Positions 53,070 to 61,472 of a DNA stretch of 64,000 bases are shown piece by piece (the first letter of the stretch is position 1; every line of letters begins with the position of its first letter). Origin of the DNA: NORP23 sp050302475 (GTDB taxonomy: Bacteria > Pseudomonadota > Alphaproteobacteria > Rhodobacterales > Rhodobacteraceae); contig JBNLBF010000004.1 in assembly GCA_050302475.1 (NCBI GenBank), forward strand, positions 62,001 through 126,000, given 5' to 3'. The position numbers and the translations under genes were made by a program. Below the pieces are notes generated by a model that had not been told where the DNA came from, made no database searches, and saw only the letters and a program-made list of their open reading frames with translations.

Positions 53070-53400
53070 GAACCATGACCGGGCGAACCTCAATCGTGCC
53101 ATGTTTGGCACCGGGGATCTTTGCGGCCCATTTCAAGGCTTCGTCGAGATCTTTGCAGTCGAGCATATAGTACCCGCCCAGAACCTCTTTGGTTTCGGCA
53201 AACGGTCCGTCAGTCACCGTGGATTTGCCGTCACGCACACGAATGCTACTCGCAGTCGATACCGCCTCCAGCGCGTTGCCGCCAACCATGACCCCCGCTG
53301 CACTGGCTTCGTCACCAAATGCGAAATAGTCGGCCATCATGTCGCCTTCATAGTTCGCTTCGCTGCCTTCTTCAGAATAGATCAGACATAAAAATTGCAT
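53062..53400 (-). CDS. DGPF (YCII-type) protein, partner of the ECF sigma factor
   Basis: 112 residues from ATG 53400 (ribosome site GGGAAGTAAC). YCII fold with the namesake TDGPFAETKEVLGGYYML and MQFLCLIYSEEGSE at the start. Proteins of this kind are encoded next to ECF42 sigma factors and are their regulon members; their biochemical role is unclear. The stop overlaps the sigma start by 8 bases. A TGTCGA-N17-CGTC element lies 52-78 bp upstream. Confidence 0.92.
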   Translation of the reverse strand: MQFLCLIYSEEGSEANYEGDMMADYFAFGDEASAAGVMVGGNALEAVSTASSIRVRDGKSTVTDGPFAETKEVLGGYYMLDCKDLDEALKWAAKIPGAKHGTIEVRPVMVLG

Positions 53401-53451
53401 GTTACTTCCCTTTATTAGCCAAAGCCGCATCTTCGCGTCTTCTGCCCATAC

Positions 53452-53478
53452 GACGTTCAGGATTGGCGATTTTCGACA
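53452..53478 (-). promoter_or_regulatory. Candidate ECF42-dependent promoter of the DGPF-sigma operon
   Basis: On the minus strand TGTCGA (53478-53473), 17-base spacer, CGTC (53455-53452), about 52 bases ahead of the DGPF ATG. This fits the motif reported for ECF42 sigma factors (TGTCGA in the -35, CGA/TC in the -10 region), as I recall it. It would make the operon autoregulated. Confidence 0.65.
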
Positions 53479-53572
53479 GATACGCAAAAATATTATTAAA
53501 AATCCGCCAACGACCTTCCCGCCTCGCGGATAATCCTTTAGGTTCCTCGGGCAAATCACCAAGAAGGGCACA

Positions 53573-55141
53573 ATGGCGAGAATCTGCTTTTTACTGCTGT
53601 GTCATAAAAACCCCGCACAGATTATCGAGCAGGCGAAGCTGCTGACCAGTGCGGGTGATTATATCGCGATCCATTTTGATGCGCGCGCCCCGCAGACTGC
53701 CTATCAGGAGATTCGGAGCGAACTGGCAGACAACCCAAATGTCCGTGTCGTCAGTCAGCGCGTGAAAGGTGGTTGGGGCGAATGGTCGCTGGTGCAGGGA
53801 TCATTGAATGCGCTTCGTCTTGGCTATGACAGCTTTCCGGATGCAACGCATTACTATCTGCTAAGCGGAGACTGTATGCCGATCAAACCTATCGGCTACA
53901 TGCACAATTTCCTCGATAAGGTGCCGAAAGACTATATTGAGCATCACGATTTCTTCGAAAGCGACTGGATCAAAGTCGGCTTTAAGGAGGAACGCCTGAT
54001 CTATCGCCACTGGTTCAATGAACGCGCCAACAAACCACTTTTCTATTTTTCGGCAGCCGCGCAGAAATTCCTGAAAATGGAGCGTGACCTGCCCGAGGGA
54101 TTGCAGATCATGATCGGCTCGCAATGGTGGTGTTTGCGGCGGGATACGATCACCAAAATCCTCGACCTGATCAAGGCGCGCCCCGATATTGTGAAATTCT
54201 TCAAGACCACGTGGATTCCGGACGAGACGTTTTTCCAAACCCTCGCGCTTCATGTTGTGTCACGGAACGAGGTGGAGTCCCGTACCCTCACCTTCCTGTC
54301 ATTTTCCGATTATGGCATCCCGACGGTATTTTACGGCGATCATCTCGATTTTCTGAAATCACAGAACCATCTGTTTGCCCGGAAAATCTCGGCCAACGCG
54401 AAAAAGCTGCAGCGGGCGCTGGCAGAGGAGTTCAAATCCGACAATGAGGTCCATATCGGCCCCGACGGGCGGCAGCTTATCACCTATCTGACGTCGCGTG
54501 GACGCATAGGAACGCGATTTACCGAGCGGTTCTGGGAACGTGGTGGCCGAATTGGCCGGCAGAACACATTGCAACTGATCCTTTGCAAGAAATGGCATGT
54601 CGGCAAAAGATTCGCCGACAGGTTCAGCGAGATCACCGGCGTCCCGACGCTGGGCTACGTGTTCGATGAGCCGGGGTCGAATATGCCTGATCTGGGAGAG
54701 CTGGAGCATTCCGATCAGAAACGTAACCGCCATCGCCGCGCGATCCTTAAGCTGCTGTTTGATCGGTTAAACAGCAATCGTCTGATCATTTGTATGGATC
54801 CCAGCAATCTTGAAACGCTTCATGATTTCGCTGGGGATCGGTGCGAATTACGTGTGTTGGACGTTATGTGCGATTTTGATGATGACTATCTTGTCGGGCA
54901 TGCCCGCCGGATCGGTCTCGCCGATGGGTATGCGACGGTGGAAACAGCTGGATCTTTGCTGTCTACGCTGCGCAACACAATCCGGGTGGAGCATGAAGAT
55001 CTGCAGGAAATGGAACTTCCCAGCCATTTCGAAGTGCACGAGAATGCGTCTGACGACAACAACGCTGTGGCTCTTGCCGGTTTCCTGAAAATCCCGCAAC
55101 ATCGCGCCGAAGACATCGCCAAGCATTTGTCATTTGAATAG
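53573..55141 (+). CDS. GT14-like (beta-1,6-N-acetylglucosaminyltransferase family) glycosyltransferase with DUF5928-type C-terminus
   Basis: 522 residues. The N-terminal half (about 1-290) resembles the core-2/I-branching family: ICFLLLCHKNPAQIIEQAKL, YIAIHFDARAP, WGEWSLVQGSLNAL, YYLLSGDCMPIKP, QWWCLRRDTI and TWIPDETFFQTL. The C-terminal half (about 320-510) is a separate domain (GRQNTLQLILCKKWHVGKRF onward, ending in a FDRLNSN..MDPSNLETLHDF segment) typical of Rhodobacteraceae. Cytosolic; acts on an unknown surface glycan or protein. Divergent from the DGPF gene, first of a run ending with polA. Confidence 0.85.
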   Translation: MARICFLLLCHKNPAQIIEQAKLLTSAGDYIAIHFDARAPQTAYQEIRSELADNPNVRVVSQRVKGGWGEWSLVQGSLNALRLGYDSFPDATHYYLLSGDCMPIKPIGYMHNFLDKVPKDYIEHHDFFESDWIKVGFKEERLIYRHWFNERANKPLFYFSAAAQKFLKMERDLPEGLQIMIGSQWWCLRRDTITKILDLIKARPDIVKFFKTTWIPDETFFQTLALHVVSRNEVESRTLTFLSFSDYGIPTVFYGDHLDFLKSQNHLFARKISANAKKLQRALAEEFKSDNEVHIGPDGRQLITYLTSRGRIGTRFTERFWERGGRIGRQNTLQLILCKKWHVGKRFADRFSEITGVPTLGYVFDEPGSNMPDLGELEHSDQKRNRHRRAILKLLFDRLNSNRLIICMDPSNLETLHDFAGDRCELRVLDVMCDFDDDYLVGHARRIGLADGYATVETAGSLLSTLRNTIRVEHEDLQEMELPSHFEVHENASDDNNAVALAGFLKIPQHRAEDIAKHLSFE

Positions 55142-55149
55142 GGGGCAAC

Positions 55150-55527
55150 ATGGCCTACGACTACGACGACCAGAATATTTTTGCCAAAATCCTCCGGGGT
55201 GAAATTCCTAACGATACCGTCGCAGAGACCGAACACGCACTGGCGTTCAACGATATTGCGCCGCAGGCACCCACCCATGTTCTGGTGATCCCGAAAGGGG
55301 CGTATGTGAACTACGATCATTTCGCGTCGGAAGCATCAGACGCAGAAATCGCCGGTTTTTCGCGTCTTGTCGCCAAGATTGCGCAAGATCTGGGTGTTGC
55401 GCCGGGCGGGGACGGTGAAGGCTATCGACTGATTGCCAATAGCGGTCTAAATGGTCATCAGGAAGTGCCACATTACCATATTCATATCCTCGCCGGCCGG
55501 CCTCTGGGCCCGATGCTGGTGAAATAA
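55150..55527 (+). CDS. HIT-family nucleotide-binding protein
   Basis: 125 residues. Histidine triad VPHYHIHILAG (catalytic H near residue 111) and the N-terminal DQNIFAKILRGEIPNDTV, matching Hint-type hydrolases of nucleoside phosphoramidates. Follows the glycosyltransferase gene by 8 bp and is followed by the zinc-finger gene after 10 bp, so part of the operon leading to polA. Confidence 0.93.
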   Translation: MAYDYDDQNIFAKILRGEIPNDTVAETEHALAFNDIAPQAPTHVLVIPKGAYVNYDHFASEASDAEIAGFSRLVAKIAQDLGVAPGGDGEGYRLIANSGLNGHQEVPHYHIHILAGRPLGPMLVK

Positions 55528-55537
55528 GGAGGGTTAC

Positions 55538-55708
55538 ATGACAATCGAAGCACCCGAGACCGTAGAGGTCGACAAAAAAACCGTCGCTTGTGACGGCGGC
55601 AATGAACACCCGCGTGTCTGGCTGACAATCGGGGATGAGGGCTTTGTCGAATGTCCCTATTGCGACAAGAAATTCGTCCTGAAAGAGGGCGCAGGCCACG
55701 GCCATTAA
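55538..55708 (+). CDS. Small zinc-finger protein (CHCC type, NDUFS6-like)
   Basis: 56 residues, ATG 55538 preceded by AAGGAGGGTTAC. The single domain carries CDGGNEHPRVWL and VECPYCDKKFVL, giving the C..H..CxxC zinc site of the zf-CHCC family that includes the complex I accessory subunit NDUFS6. A His-rich tail (GAGHGH) ends it. Alphaproteobacterial homologues are short and conserved; a role in respiratory complex assembly is plausible. The polA ATG follows 1 base after the stop. Confidence 0.92.
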   Translation: MTIEAPETVEVDKKTVACDGGNEHPRVWLTIGDEGFVECPYCDKKFVLKEGAGHGH

Positions 55709-55709
55709 T

Positions 55710-58523
55710 ATGGCATTTGGCAAGGGGCATCACCTGCATCTGATTGACGGCTCGGGATTCATTTTTCGGGCTTTTCACGCCTTGCCACCGCTGACGCGGA
55801 AGTCTGACGGATTGCCAGTGGGCGCCGTGCAGGGGTTCTGCAACATGATCTATAAAATGGTCGAGGATAACGCGGGGCCGGACGCACCGACCCATGTCGC
55901 AGTGATTTTCGACTATTCCGGCAAGTCGTTCCGAAATGACATCTATCCGGAATACAAGGCGCATCGCCCGCCAGCGCCTGAGGATCTGGTCCCCCAGTTC
56001 CCGTTGATCCGGGACGCCACCCGCGCCTTCAATCTGCCCTGCATTGAAATGGAAGGGTTTGAAGCCGACGACATAATTGCCACCTACGCGCGTCAGGCGC
56101 GCGAGGCCGGGGGGCGTGTAACTATTATCTCGTCGGACAAAGACCTGATGCAGCTGGTTGGCGGCGGCGTCGAGATGGTCGATGGGATGAAGAACAAGCG
56201 TATCGGGATCGAGGAGGTCGAAGAGAAATTCGGCGTCGGTCCGGATCGGGTAATTGATGTTCAGGCGCTGGCCGGAGACTCGGTCGATAACGTGCCGGGT
56301 GCGCCGGGGATCGGGATCAAAACCGCCGCGTTATTGATCAACGAATATGGAGATCTGGAAACGCTGCTGGAACGCGCGGAAGAGATCAAACAACCCAAAC
56401 GCCGCGAGACGCTGATAGAAAAGGCGGATCAGATCCGGATGTCGTATCAGCTGGTGACGCTGGATCAGAATGTACCGGTGGAAACGCCACTGGAGGCACT
56501 GGAAGTCCGCGATCCGGTGCCCAACGAGGTGCTGGCCTTTATGGCAACGATGGAATTCCGCACCCTGTCGGCGCGTCTAGCTGAAAAGCTGGGGGTTGAA
56601 GCCCCGGTCATCGAGGAACCCGCCACCGGGGCATCGAGCCCGGCTGACGGCGGTGCGGACGTTGCCGCGCTCACCGCTGCGATTGATCCGGCGGGATACG
56701 AGACCGTCGCCGATTCTGATGCATTGCAGAAATGGATCGACGCAGCTTATAGCCGCGGCTGGATCGCGGTCGATACGGAAACCACCGGGTTGGACGAAAT
56801 GGTCGCCGAAATTGTCGGCATCTGCCTGTGCGTCGAACCCGGCGAGGCCTGCTATATCCCGCTGGCCCATATCAAGGGCGAAGGCGATCTGTTCGGCGGG
56901 CGCGAATTGCTGGACGGGCAGTTGGACCGCGAGGAAACGTTGGCGGCGCTGAAGGCGATGCTGGAGGACCCCTCGATCCTGAAAATCGGGCAGAATATGA
57001 AATATGACGCCAAGATTTTCGCTCGCTACGGGATCGACATCTCCCCGATTGATGACACGATGCTGCTGTCCTACGCCATGCATGGCGGGCTGCACCGCCA
57101 TGGGATGGACGAATTGTCCGAACGCTATCTGGGGCATAAGCCGATCCCGATCAAGGAATTGCTGGGGTCAGGCAAGTCGATGAAGACCTTCGACATGGTC
57201 CCGATAGATGACGCCACGAAATACGCTGCCGAAGACGCCGACATCACGCTGCGCCTGTGGAAACTGTTCAAACCGCAACTGTCAGCAAACCGGGTGACCA
57301 CAGTTTACGAAACCATGGAGCGCCCGCTGATTCCGGTACTGGCGGAGATGGAGATGAACGGCATCAAGGTTGACCGCGATCACCTGTCGCGCATGTCGAA
57401 CAATTTCGCCCAGTCCATGGCGGGGCTGGAGGATGAGATCCACACGCTCGCCGGACAGGATTTTAACGTTGGTTCTCCCAAACAATTGGGGGAGATTCTG
57501 TTCGACAAGATGGGACTGCCCGGCGGGAAGAAAGGCAAAACCGGGGCCTATTCCACCGGGGCCGACATATTGGAAGACCTTGCCGCCGAGGGGCACGAGC
57601 TGCCTGCGAAAATCCTCGACTGGCGACAGATGTCGAAACTGAAATCGACCTATACGGACGCGTTGCAAACCTACATCAATGCCGAAACAGGCCGCGTGCA
57701 TACGTCCTATGTCATATCCGGCGCGTCCACCGGACGGCTGGCCTCCACCGATCCGAACCTGCAAAATATTCCTGTGCGCACCGAAGAGGGGCGCAAAATC
57801 CGCGAGGCATTTATTGCCGAGGAAGGAAACCTGCTGGTCTCGTTGGATTACAGCCAGATCGAGCTGCGGATCCTCGCCCATATCGCCGATATCGACAGTC
57901 TGAAGCAGGCGTTTCACGATGGGTTGGACATTCACGCAATGACTGCGTCCGAAATGTTCAATGTCCCGATTGAGGATATGGACCCGATGATCCGCCGTCA
58001 GGCGAAAGCGATCAATTTCGGTGTGATTTACGGGATATCCGCTTTCGGACTGGCGCGCAACCTGCGTATCCCGCGTGAGGATGCCAAGAAATTCATCGAC
58101 ACCTATTTTGAACGGTTCCCGGGTATTCGCGAATATATGGACAGCACTATCGAGGGCGCAAAGAAGGTTGGCTATGTCGAAACGCTATTCGGCCGCCGTA
58201 TCCACACGCCGGAAATTAATGCCAAAGGTCCCCATGCCGGGTTTGCCCAGCGTGCGGCAATCAACGCGCCGATTCAGGGGTCCGCCGCGGACATCATCCG
58301 CCGCGCCATGATCCGGGTTCCCGACGCCATCAGCCACCTGCCAGCAAAAATGCTGTTGCAGGTCCATGATGAACTGATCTTCGAGGTGCCCGAGAGCGCC
58401 GTCGACGACACGATCAGCATCGTTCGTGACGTCATGCAGTCCGCCAGCCTTCCGGCTGTCAAACTAGACATTCCGTTAATTGTTGATGCCGGAACCGGTG
58501 CGAACTGGGCTATCGCGCATTAA
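55710..58523 (+). CDS. polA: DNA polymerase I
   Basis: 937 residues with all three domains: 5' nuclease (about 1-300; LIDGSGFIFRAFHAL, YKAHRPPAPEDL, SSDKDLMQL), 3'-5' exonuclease (about 335-525; VDTETTGLDEM with the catalytic D and E near 354-356, AEDADITLRLW) and polymerase (about 540-937; SLDYSQIELRILAH, RRQAKAINFGVIYG, LQVHDELIFEVP). The proofreading residues look intact, unlike in some lineages. Repairs and processes Okazaki fragments. Stop overlaps the stop of the convergent PAS gene by 4 bases (TTAA). Confidence 0.97.
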   Translation: MAFGKGHHLHLIDGSGFIFRAFHALPPLTRKSDGLPVGAVQGFCNMIYKMVEDNAGPDAPTHVAVIFDYSGKSFRNDIYPEYKAHRPPAPEDLVPQFPLIRDATRAFNLPCIEMEGFEADDIIATYARQAREAGGRVTIISSDKDLMQLVGGGVEMVDGMKNKRIGIEEVEEKFGVGPDRVIDVQALAGDSVDNVPGAPGIGIKTAALLINEYGDLETLLERAEEIKQPKRRETLIEKADQIRMSYQLVTLDQNVPVETPLEALEVRDPVPNEVLAFMATMEFRTLSARLAEKLGVEAPVIEEPATGASSPADGGADVAALTAAIDPAGYETVADSDALQKWIDAAYSRGWIAVDTETTGLDEMVAEIVGICLCVEPGEACYIPLAHIKGEGDLFGGRELLDGQLDREETLAALKAMLEDPSILKIGQNMKYDAKIFARYGIDISPIDDTMLLSYAMHGGLHRHGMDELSERYLGHKPIPIKELLGSGKSMKTFDMVPIDDATKYAAEDADITLRLWKLFKPQLSANRVTTVYETMERPLIPVLAEMEMNGIKVDRDHLSRMSNNFAQSMAGLEDEIHTLAGQDFNVGSPKQLGEILFDKMGLPGGKKGKTGAYSTGADILEDLAAEGHELPAKILDWRQMSKLKSTYTDALQTYINAETGRVHTSYVISGASTGRLASTDPNLQNIPVRTEEGRKIREAFIAEEGNLLVSLDYSQIELRILAHIADIDSLKQAFHDGLDIHAMTASEMFNVPIEDMDPMIRRQAKAINFGVIYGISAFGLARNLRIPREDAKKFIDTYFERFPGIREYMDSTIEGAKKVGYVETLFGRRIHTPEINAKGPHAGFAQRAAINAPIQGSAADIIRRAMIRVPDAISHLPAKMLLQVHDELIFEVPESAVDDTISIVRDVMQSASLPAVKLDIPLIVDAGTGANWAIAH

Positions 58524-58969
58524 TACGGGCGGGCGGCGTCGTTTGGTTTCCAAGAGAATTTGCCCAAATCGATGACCAGTGCCAGCACCCGCCGCGTCGT
58601 GCCGTTTTCGTTCTTGATGGCGGCGAAGTTGACAGAGGCCCAGACCTCTTTCCCGGTTTTGCCGACATAGCTGCGTTCCATGTGGTTCACCTCGCCTGCG
58701 GCGATCCGGTTCCATTGACGTTTGTCAGCCATCAGATGCCGGGGGTTATTGCCGCATAGCGTAAAATAGTCCTGTTTCAGGATTTCATCGGCACCATAGG
58801 CGAACAAATTCAGCGCGTTGGGATTGGCATCGACTATGACACCGTTCGCGTCAAACCAGATCAGGTTCTGCGAGGCATCCAGCGCGTCCATCAAACCGCG
58901 CCGTTCGATACGGTTAGATTGACCCCGACTGATCTCGGGTTCTTGCGCAACTGCAGAAATCATAGCCAT
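58520..58969 (-). CDS. Stand-alone PAS-domain protein
   Basis: 149 residues consisting of one PAS domain (about 25-140): SQNLIWFDANGVIVDANPNA, LNLFAYGADEILKQDYFTLC, SYVGKTGKEVWASVNFAAI. No output domain. The pattern is that of PAS modules from aerotaxis/chemotaxis receptors, so it may be a soluble sensor that binds a partner. Convergent with polA, divergent from the 59024 gene's upstream. Ribosome site (GGAAGGGTA) before the ATG is good. Confidence 0.85.
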   Translation of the reverse strand: MAMISAVAQEPEISRGQSNRIERRGLMDALDASQNLIWFDANGVIVDANPNALNLFAYGADEILKQDYFTLCGNNPRHLMADKRQWNRIAAGEVNHMERSYVGKTGKEVWASVNFAAIKNENGTTRRVLALVIDLGKFSWKPNDAARPY

Positions 58970-59023
58970 TACCCTTCCTCCTTACACTGCGCGTTACCCT
59001 CGCAGTGATTCGCTAAGAAAAGG

Positions 59024-59212
59024 TTAGAAATCCGAAACGATGCCCTTTTTTTCCCAATCGCCGTAACGGATCGGTTCTGGACCGTCACGGCCTCCCAACT
59101 CCTTAGGAAGCTTCTTTACAGGGCTATTGCGGCGTCTCTCCTCGGCCTCTTTCAGCGCACGCAACGCTTCGGGGGACAGTTTAGACTTATTTTCGGATTG
59201 ATTTTCAGCCAT
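59024..59212 (-). CDS. DUF1674 / SDHAF4-type small protein
   Basis: 62 residues. C-terminal motif LGGRDGPEPIRYGDWEKKGI..DF is the family signature of DUF1674, homologous to mitochondrial SDHAF4, which assists insertion of flavinated SdhA into complex II. The N-terminal half is charged and probably unstructured. The bacterial role is inferred by homology. Divergent from htpX with only 45 bp between the starts. Confidence 0.92.
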   Translation of the reverse strand: MAENQSENKSKLSPEALRALKEAEERRRNSPVKKLPKELGGRDGPEPIRYGDWEKKGIVSDF

Positions 59213-59257
59213 GAATGCAAATATGCGGATTTATTACCGCTCTTCAACGGGTGAGAG

Positions 59258-60127
59258 ATGAATTTTCTGAAAACCATGTCGCTATTGGCGGCATTGACGG
59301 CATTGTTCATGGGTATTGGCTACCTCATTGGCGGATCAACCGGTATGGTGATCGCGCTGGGCATTGCTGTGGTTATGAATGTCTACGCCTATTGGAATTC
59401 TGATAAGCTGGCGCTGAGCATGCATGGGGCGGAGCCGGTATCGGCAGCAACAGCCCCGAAACTGACGGAGATGGTCCAACGCCTAGCGGCCGAGGCACGG
59501 ATTCCGACACCTAAAGTTTTCCTGATCAACTCCGCTCAGCCTAATGCCTTTGCCACCGGGCGCAGCCCTCGCAAGGGGACAGTGGCGGTGACGTCTGGGT
59601 TACTGCGACTGCTAAGTCAGGACGAAATCGAAGGAGTCATCGCGCATGAGATCGCCCATATTCGCAATCGCGACACACTGACCATGACAATCGTTGCAAC
59701 CTTCGCCGGCGCGATCTCGATGCTCTCACAATTCGCGATGTTCTTTCGTAACGGCCAACGCAGCGGTCTGTTTGGAGTTATCGGTGTCTTGCTGGCCGCT
59801 ATTTTCGCGCCCTTCGCGGCGGCGCTGATCCAGATGATGATCTCGCGCACACGGGAATATTCCGCCGACCGTTACGCGGCAGAGATCAGCGGTAAACCCC
59901 GCAGCCTAGTGTCTGCTTTGCGCAAAATTTCGAAAGGGGCCGCGCAAATCGCGATGCCCTCGGCCGAGCAGCATCCGACAACGGCACATATGTTTATAAC
60001 CAATCCATTAACCGGAAGAGGGATTGATAATCTCTTCTCGACTCATCCGAATGTAGAAAACCGCATCGCCGCGCTGGAAGAAATCGCAGACCAGCTTCCT
60101 GCCTCAACCACCGTGCGTCGTCGCTGA
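59258..60127 (+). CDS. htpX: Membrane zinc metalloprotease HtpX
   Basis: 289 residues, M48 family. Two N-terminal membrane helices (about 5-40) and two more around 145-200; zinc motif HEIAHIRNRD (about residue 130) with the third ligand in SRTREYSADRYAAE. Degrades damaged inner-membrane proteins, in parallel with FtsH. Stop overlaps the rsmB start by one base (TGATG). Confidence 0.96.
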   Translation: MNFLKTMSLLAALTALFMGIGYLIGGSTGMVIALGIAVVMNVYAYWNSDKLALSMHGAEPVSAATAPKLTEMVQRLAAEARIPTPKVFLINSAQPNAFATGRSPRKGTVAVTSGLLRLLSQDEIEGVIAHEIAHIRNRDTLTMTIVATFAGAISMLSQFAMFFRNGQRSGLFGVIGVLLAAIFAPFAAALIQMMISRTREYSADRYAAEISGKPRSLVSALRKISKGAAQIAMPSAEQHPTTAHMFITNPLTGRGIDNLFSTHPNVENRIAALEEIADQLPASTTVRRR

Positions 60128-61416
60128 TGTCGGTCCCCGGGCTGGCCGCGCGACAAGCGGCGCTTGAACTTGTGCAGGGTGTCACGGCGCAACAACTGAT
60201 GATCTCGGAAATTATCGACGGGGCGGAAAGCCCGTTGCGGGATCTTGAGCCGGGTGAAAGCGCGCGCGCCCTGTCGCTGGCCCGCACGGTGTTGCGTAAC
60301 CTGTCCCGGCTGGATCGCGTGATCAAAACCTTTGTTAACCGCCCCCCTGCCCCAAAAGTGCAAAATGTTCTGCGGATTGCCACATGCGAATTGCTGATAG
60401 ACGGGATCGCCGATCACGCCGCCGTCGATGGTGCGGTGCGTCTGGTGAAACAGTCCGGCAAAACCCGTCACCAATCGGGGTTCGTCAATGCTATCTGCCG
60501 CCGGATCGCGGCTGATGGTGCGGATATTTTGCCGCCTGCCAAGGGAGAGCCATTGCCAAAATGGATCGCCGAACCCATCCGTGACCGCTGGGGGGCAGAG
60601 GTCCTGAGCGCTATCAAATCCGCCCACGCCCTAGCACCTCAGACCGACCTCAGCTTCAAATCTGCTGCTGACTGCGACGCGCTGCATAAGCAAATCGGTG
60701 GGGAGATCCTGCCAACCGGAAGTTTGCGACTGAGCGGACCGGTCCAGATTACCGAACTGCCGGGATACAAAGACGGCGCCTGGTGGATACAGGATGCGGG
60801 GGCATCCCTTCCCGTTCAGATGTTGGGAGATGTTGCGAGGCAAAATGTCCTCGATTTATGTGCAGCACCGGGGGGCAAAACCCTCCAACTGGCCGCGACA
60901 GGGGCATCCGTGACGGCGCTGGATATTTCGGCGCCCCGGGTCAAACGGATCGAACAGAACCTGACCAGAACTGGATTGAAGGCTTCGATTATCACCGCAG
61001 ATGCCCTGAAGTGGGAGCCGCCGTCACAATATGATGCGATCCTGCTGGATGCACCCTGTACAGCCACCGGAACTATTCGCCGCCATCCGGATCTACCCTT
61101 TGTGAAGTCAGGAAAAATCGACACGCTTCTGACCCTGCAACGCGCCCTTCTGGATCGCGCATTCACTTGGTTGCGGCCCGGCGGCGTGCTGGTGTATTGC
61201 ACCTGTTCCCTCCTCCCGGCGGAGGGGGAAGATCAGCTGTCCGCGTTCCTTTCAGCGCATGAGGATGCAGGGAAAGAGGTGCCAACGGCCCTTGCCTCGC
61301 GCCTGCCTGACGGCTGGATCAGCTCCGAGGGAATGTTGCGCACACGCCCCGATATACTGCCGGAACAGGGACATATCGATGGATTCTTCGCTGCTGCGAT
61401 CAAAAAGCTTCTTTAA
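60127..61416 (+). CDS. rsmB: 16S rRNA (cytosine-967-C5)-methyltransferase RsmB
   Basis: 429 residues. N-terminal NusB-like RNA-binding domain (about 1-135) and Rossmann methyltransferase domain with VLDLCAAPGGKTLQLAA (SAM), VTALDISAPRVKRI, LLDAPCTATGTIRRHPD (catalytic cysteine in PC) and VYCTCSLLPAEGE (second cysteine TCS). Complete. First in the conserved rsmB-heparinase-purH run. Confidence 0.95.
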   Translation: MSVPGLAARQAALELVQGVTAQQLMISEIIDGAESPLRDLEPGESARALSLARTVLRNLSRLDRVIKTFVNRPPAPKVQNVLRIATCELLIDGIADHAAVDGAVRLVKQSGKTRHQSGFVNAICRRIAADGADILPPAKGEPLPKWIAEPIRDRWGAEVLSAIKSAHALAPQTDLSFKSAADCDALHKQIGGEILPTGSLRLSGPVQITELPGYKDGAWWIQDAGASLPVQMLGDVARQNVLDLCAAPGGKTLQLAATGASVTALDISAPRVKRIEQNLTRTGLKASIITADALKWEPPSQYDAILLDAPCTATGTIRRHPDLPFVKSGKIDTLLTLQRALLDRAFTWLRPGGVLVYCTCSLLPAEGEDQLSAFLSAHEDAGKEVPTALASRLPDGWISSEGMLRTRPDILPEQGHIDGFFAAAIKKLL

Positions 61417-61472
61417 CCGGACGATTTTCCCTATATGAAGCAGGTAATGCTTGCGGGATTATTTGTTTCGAA

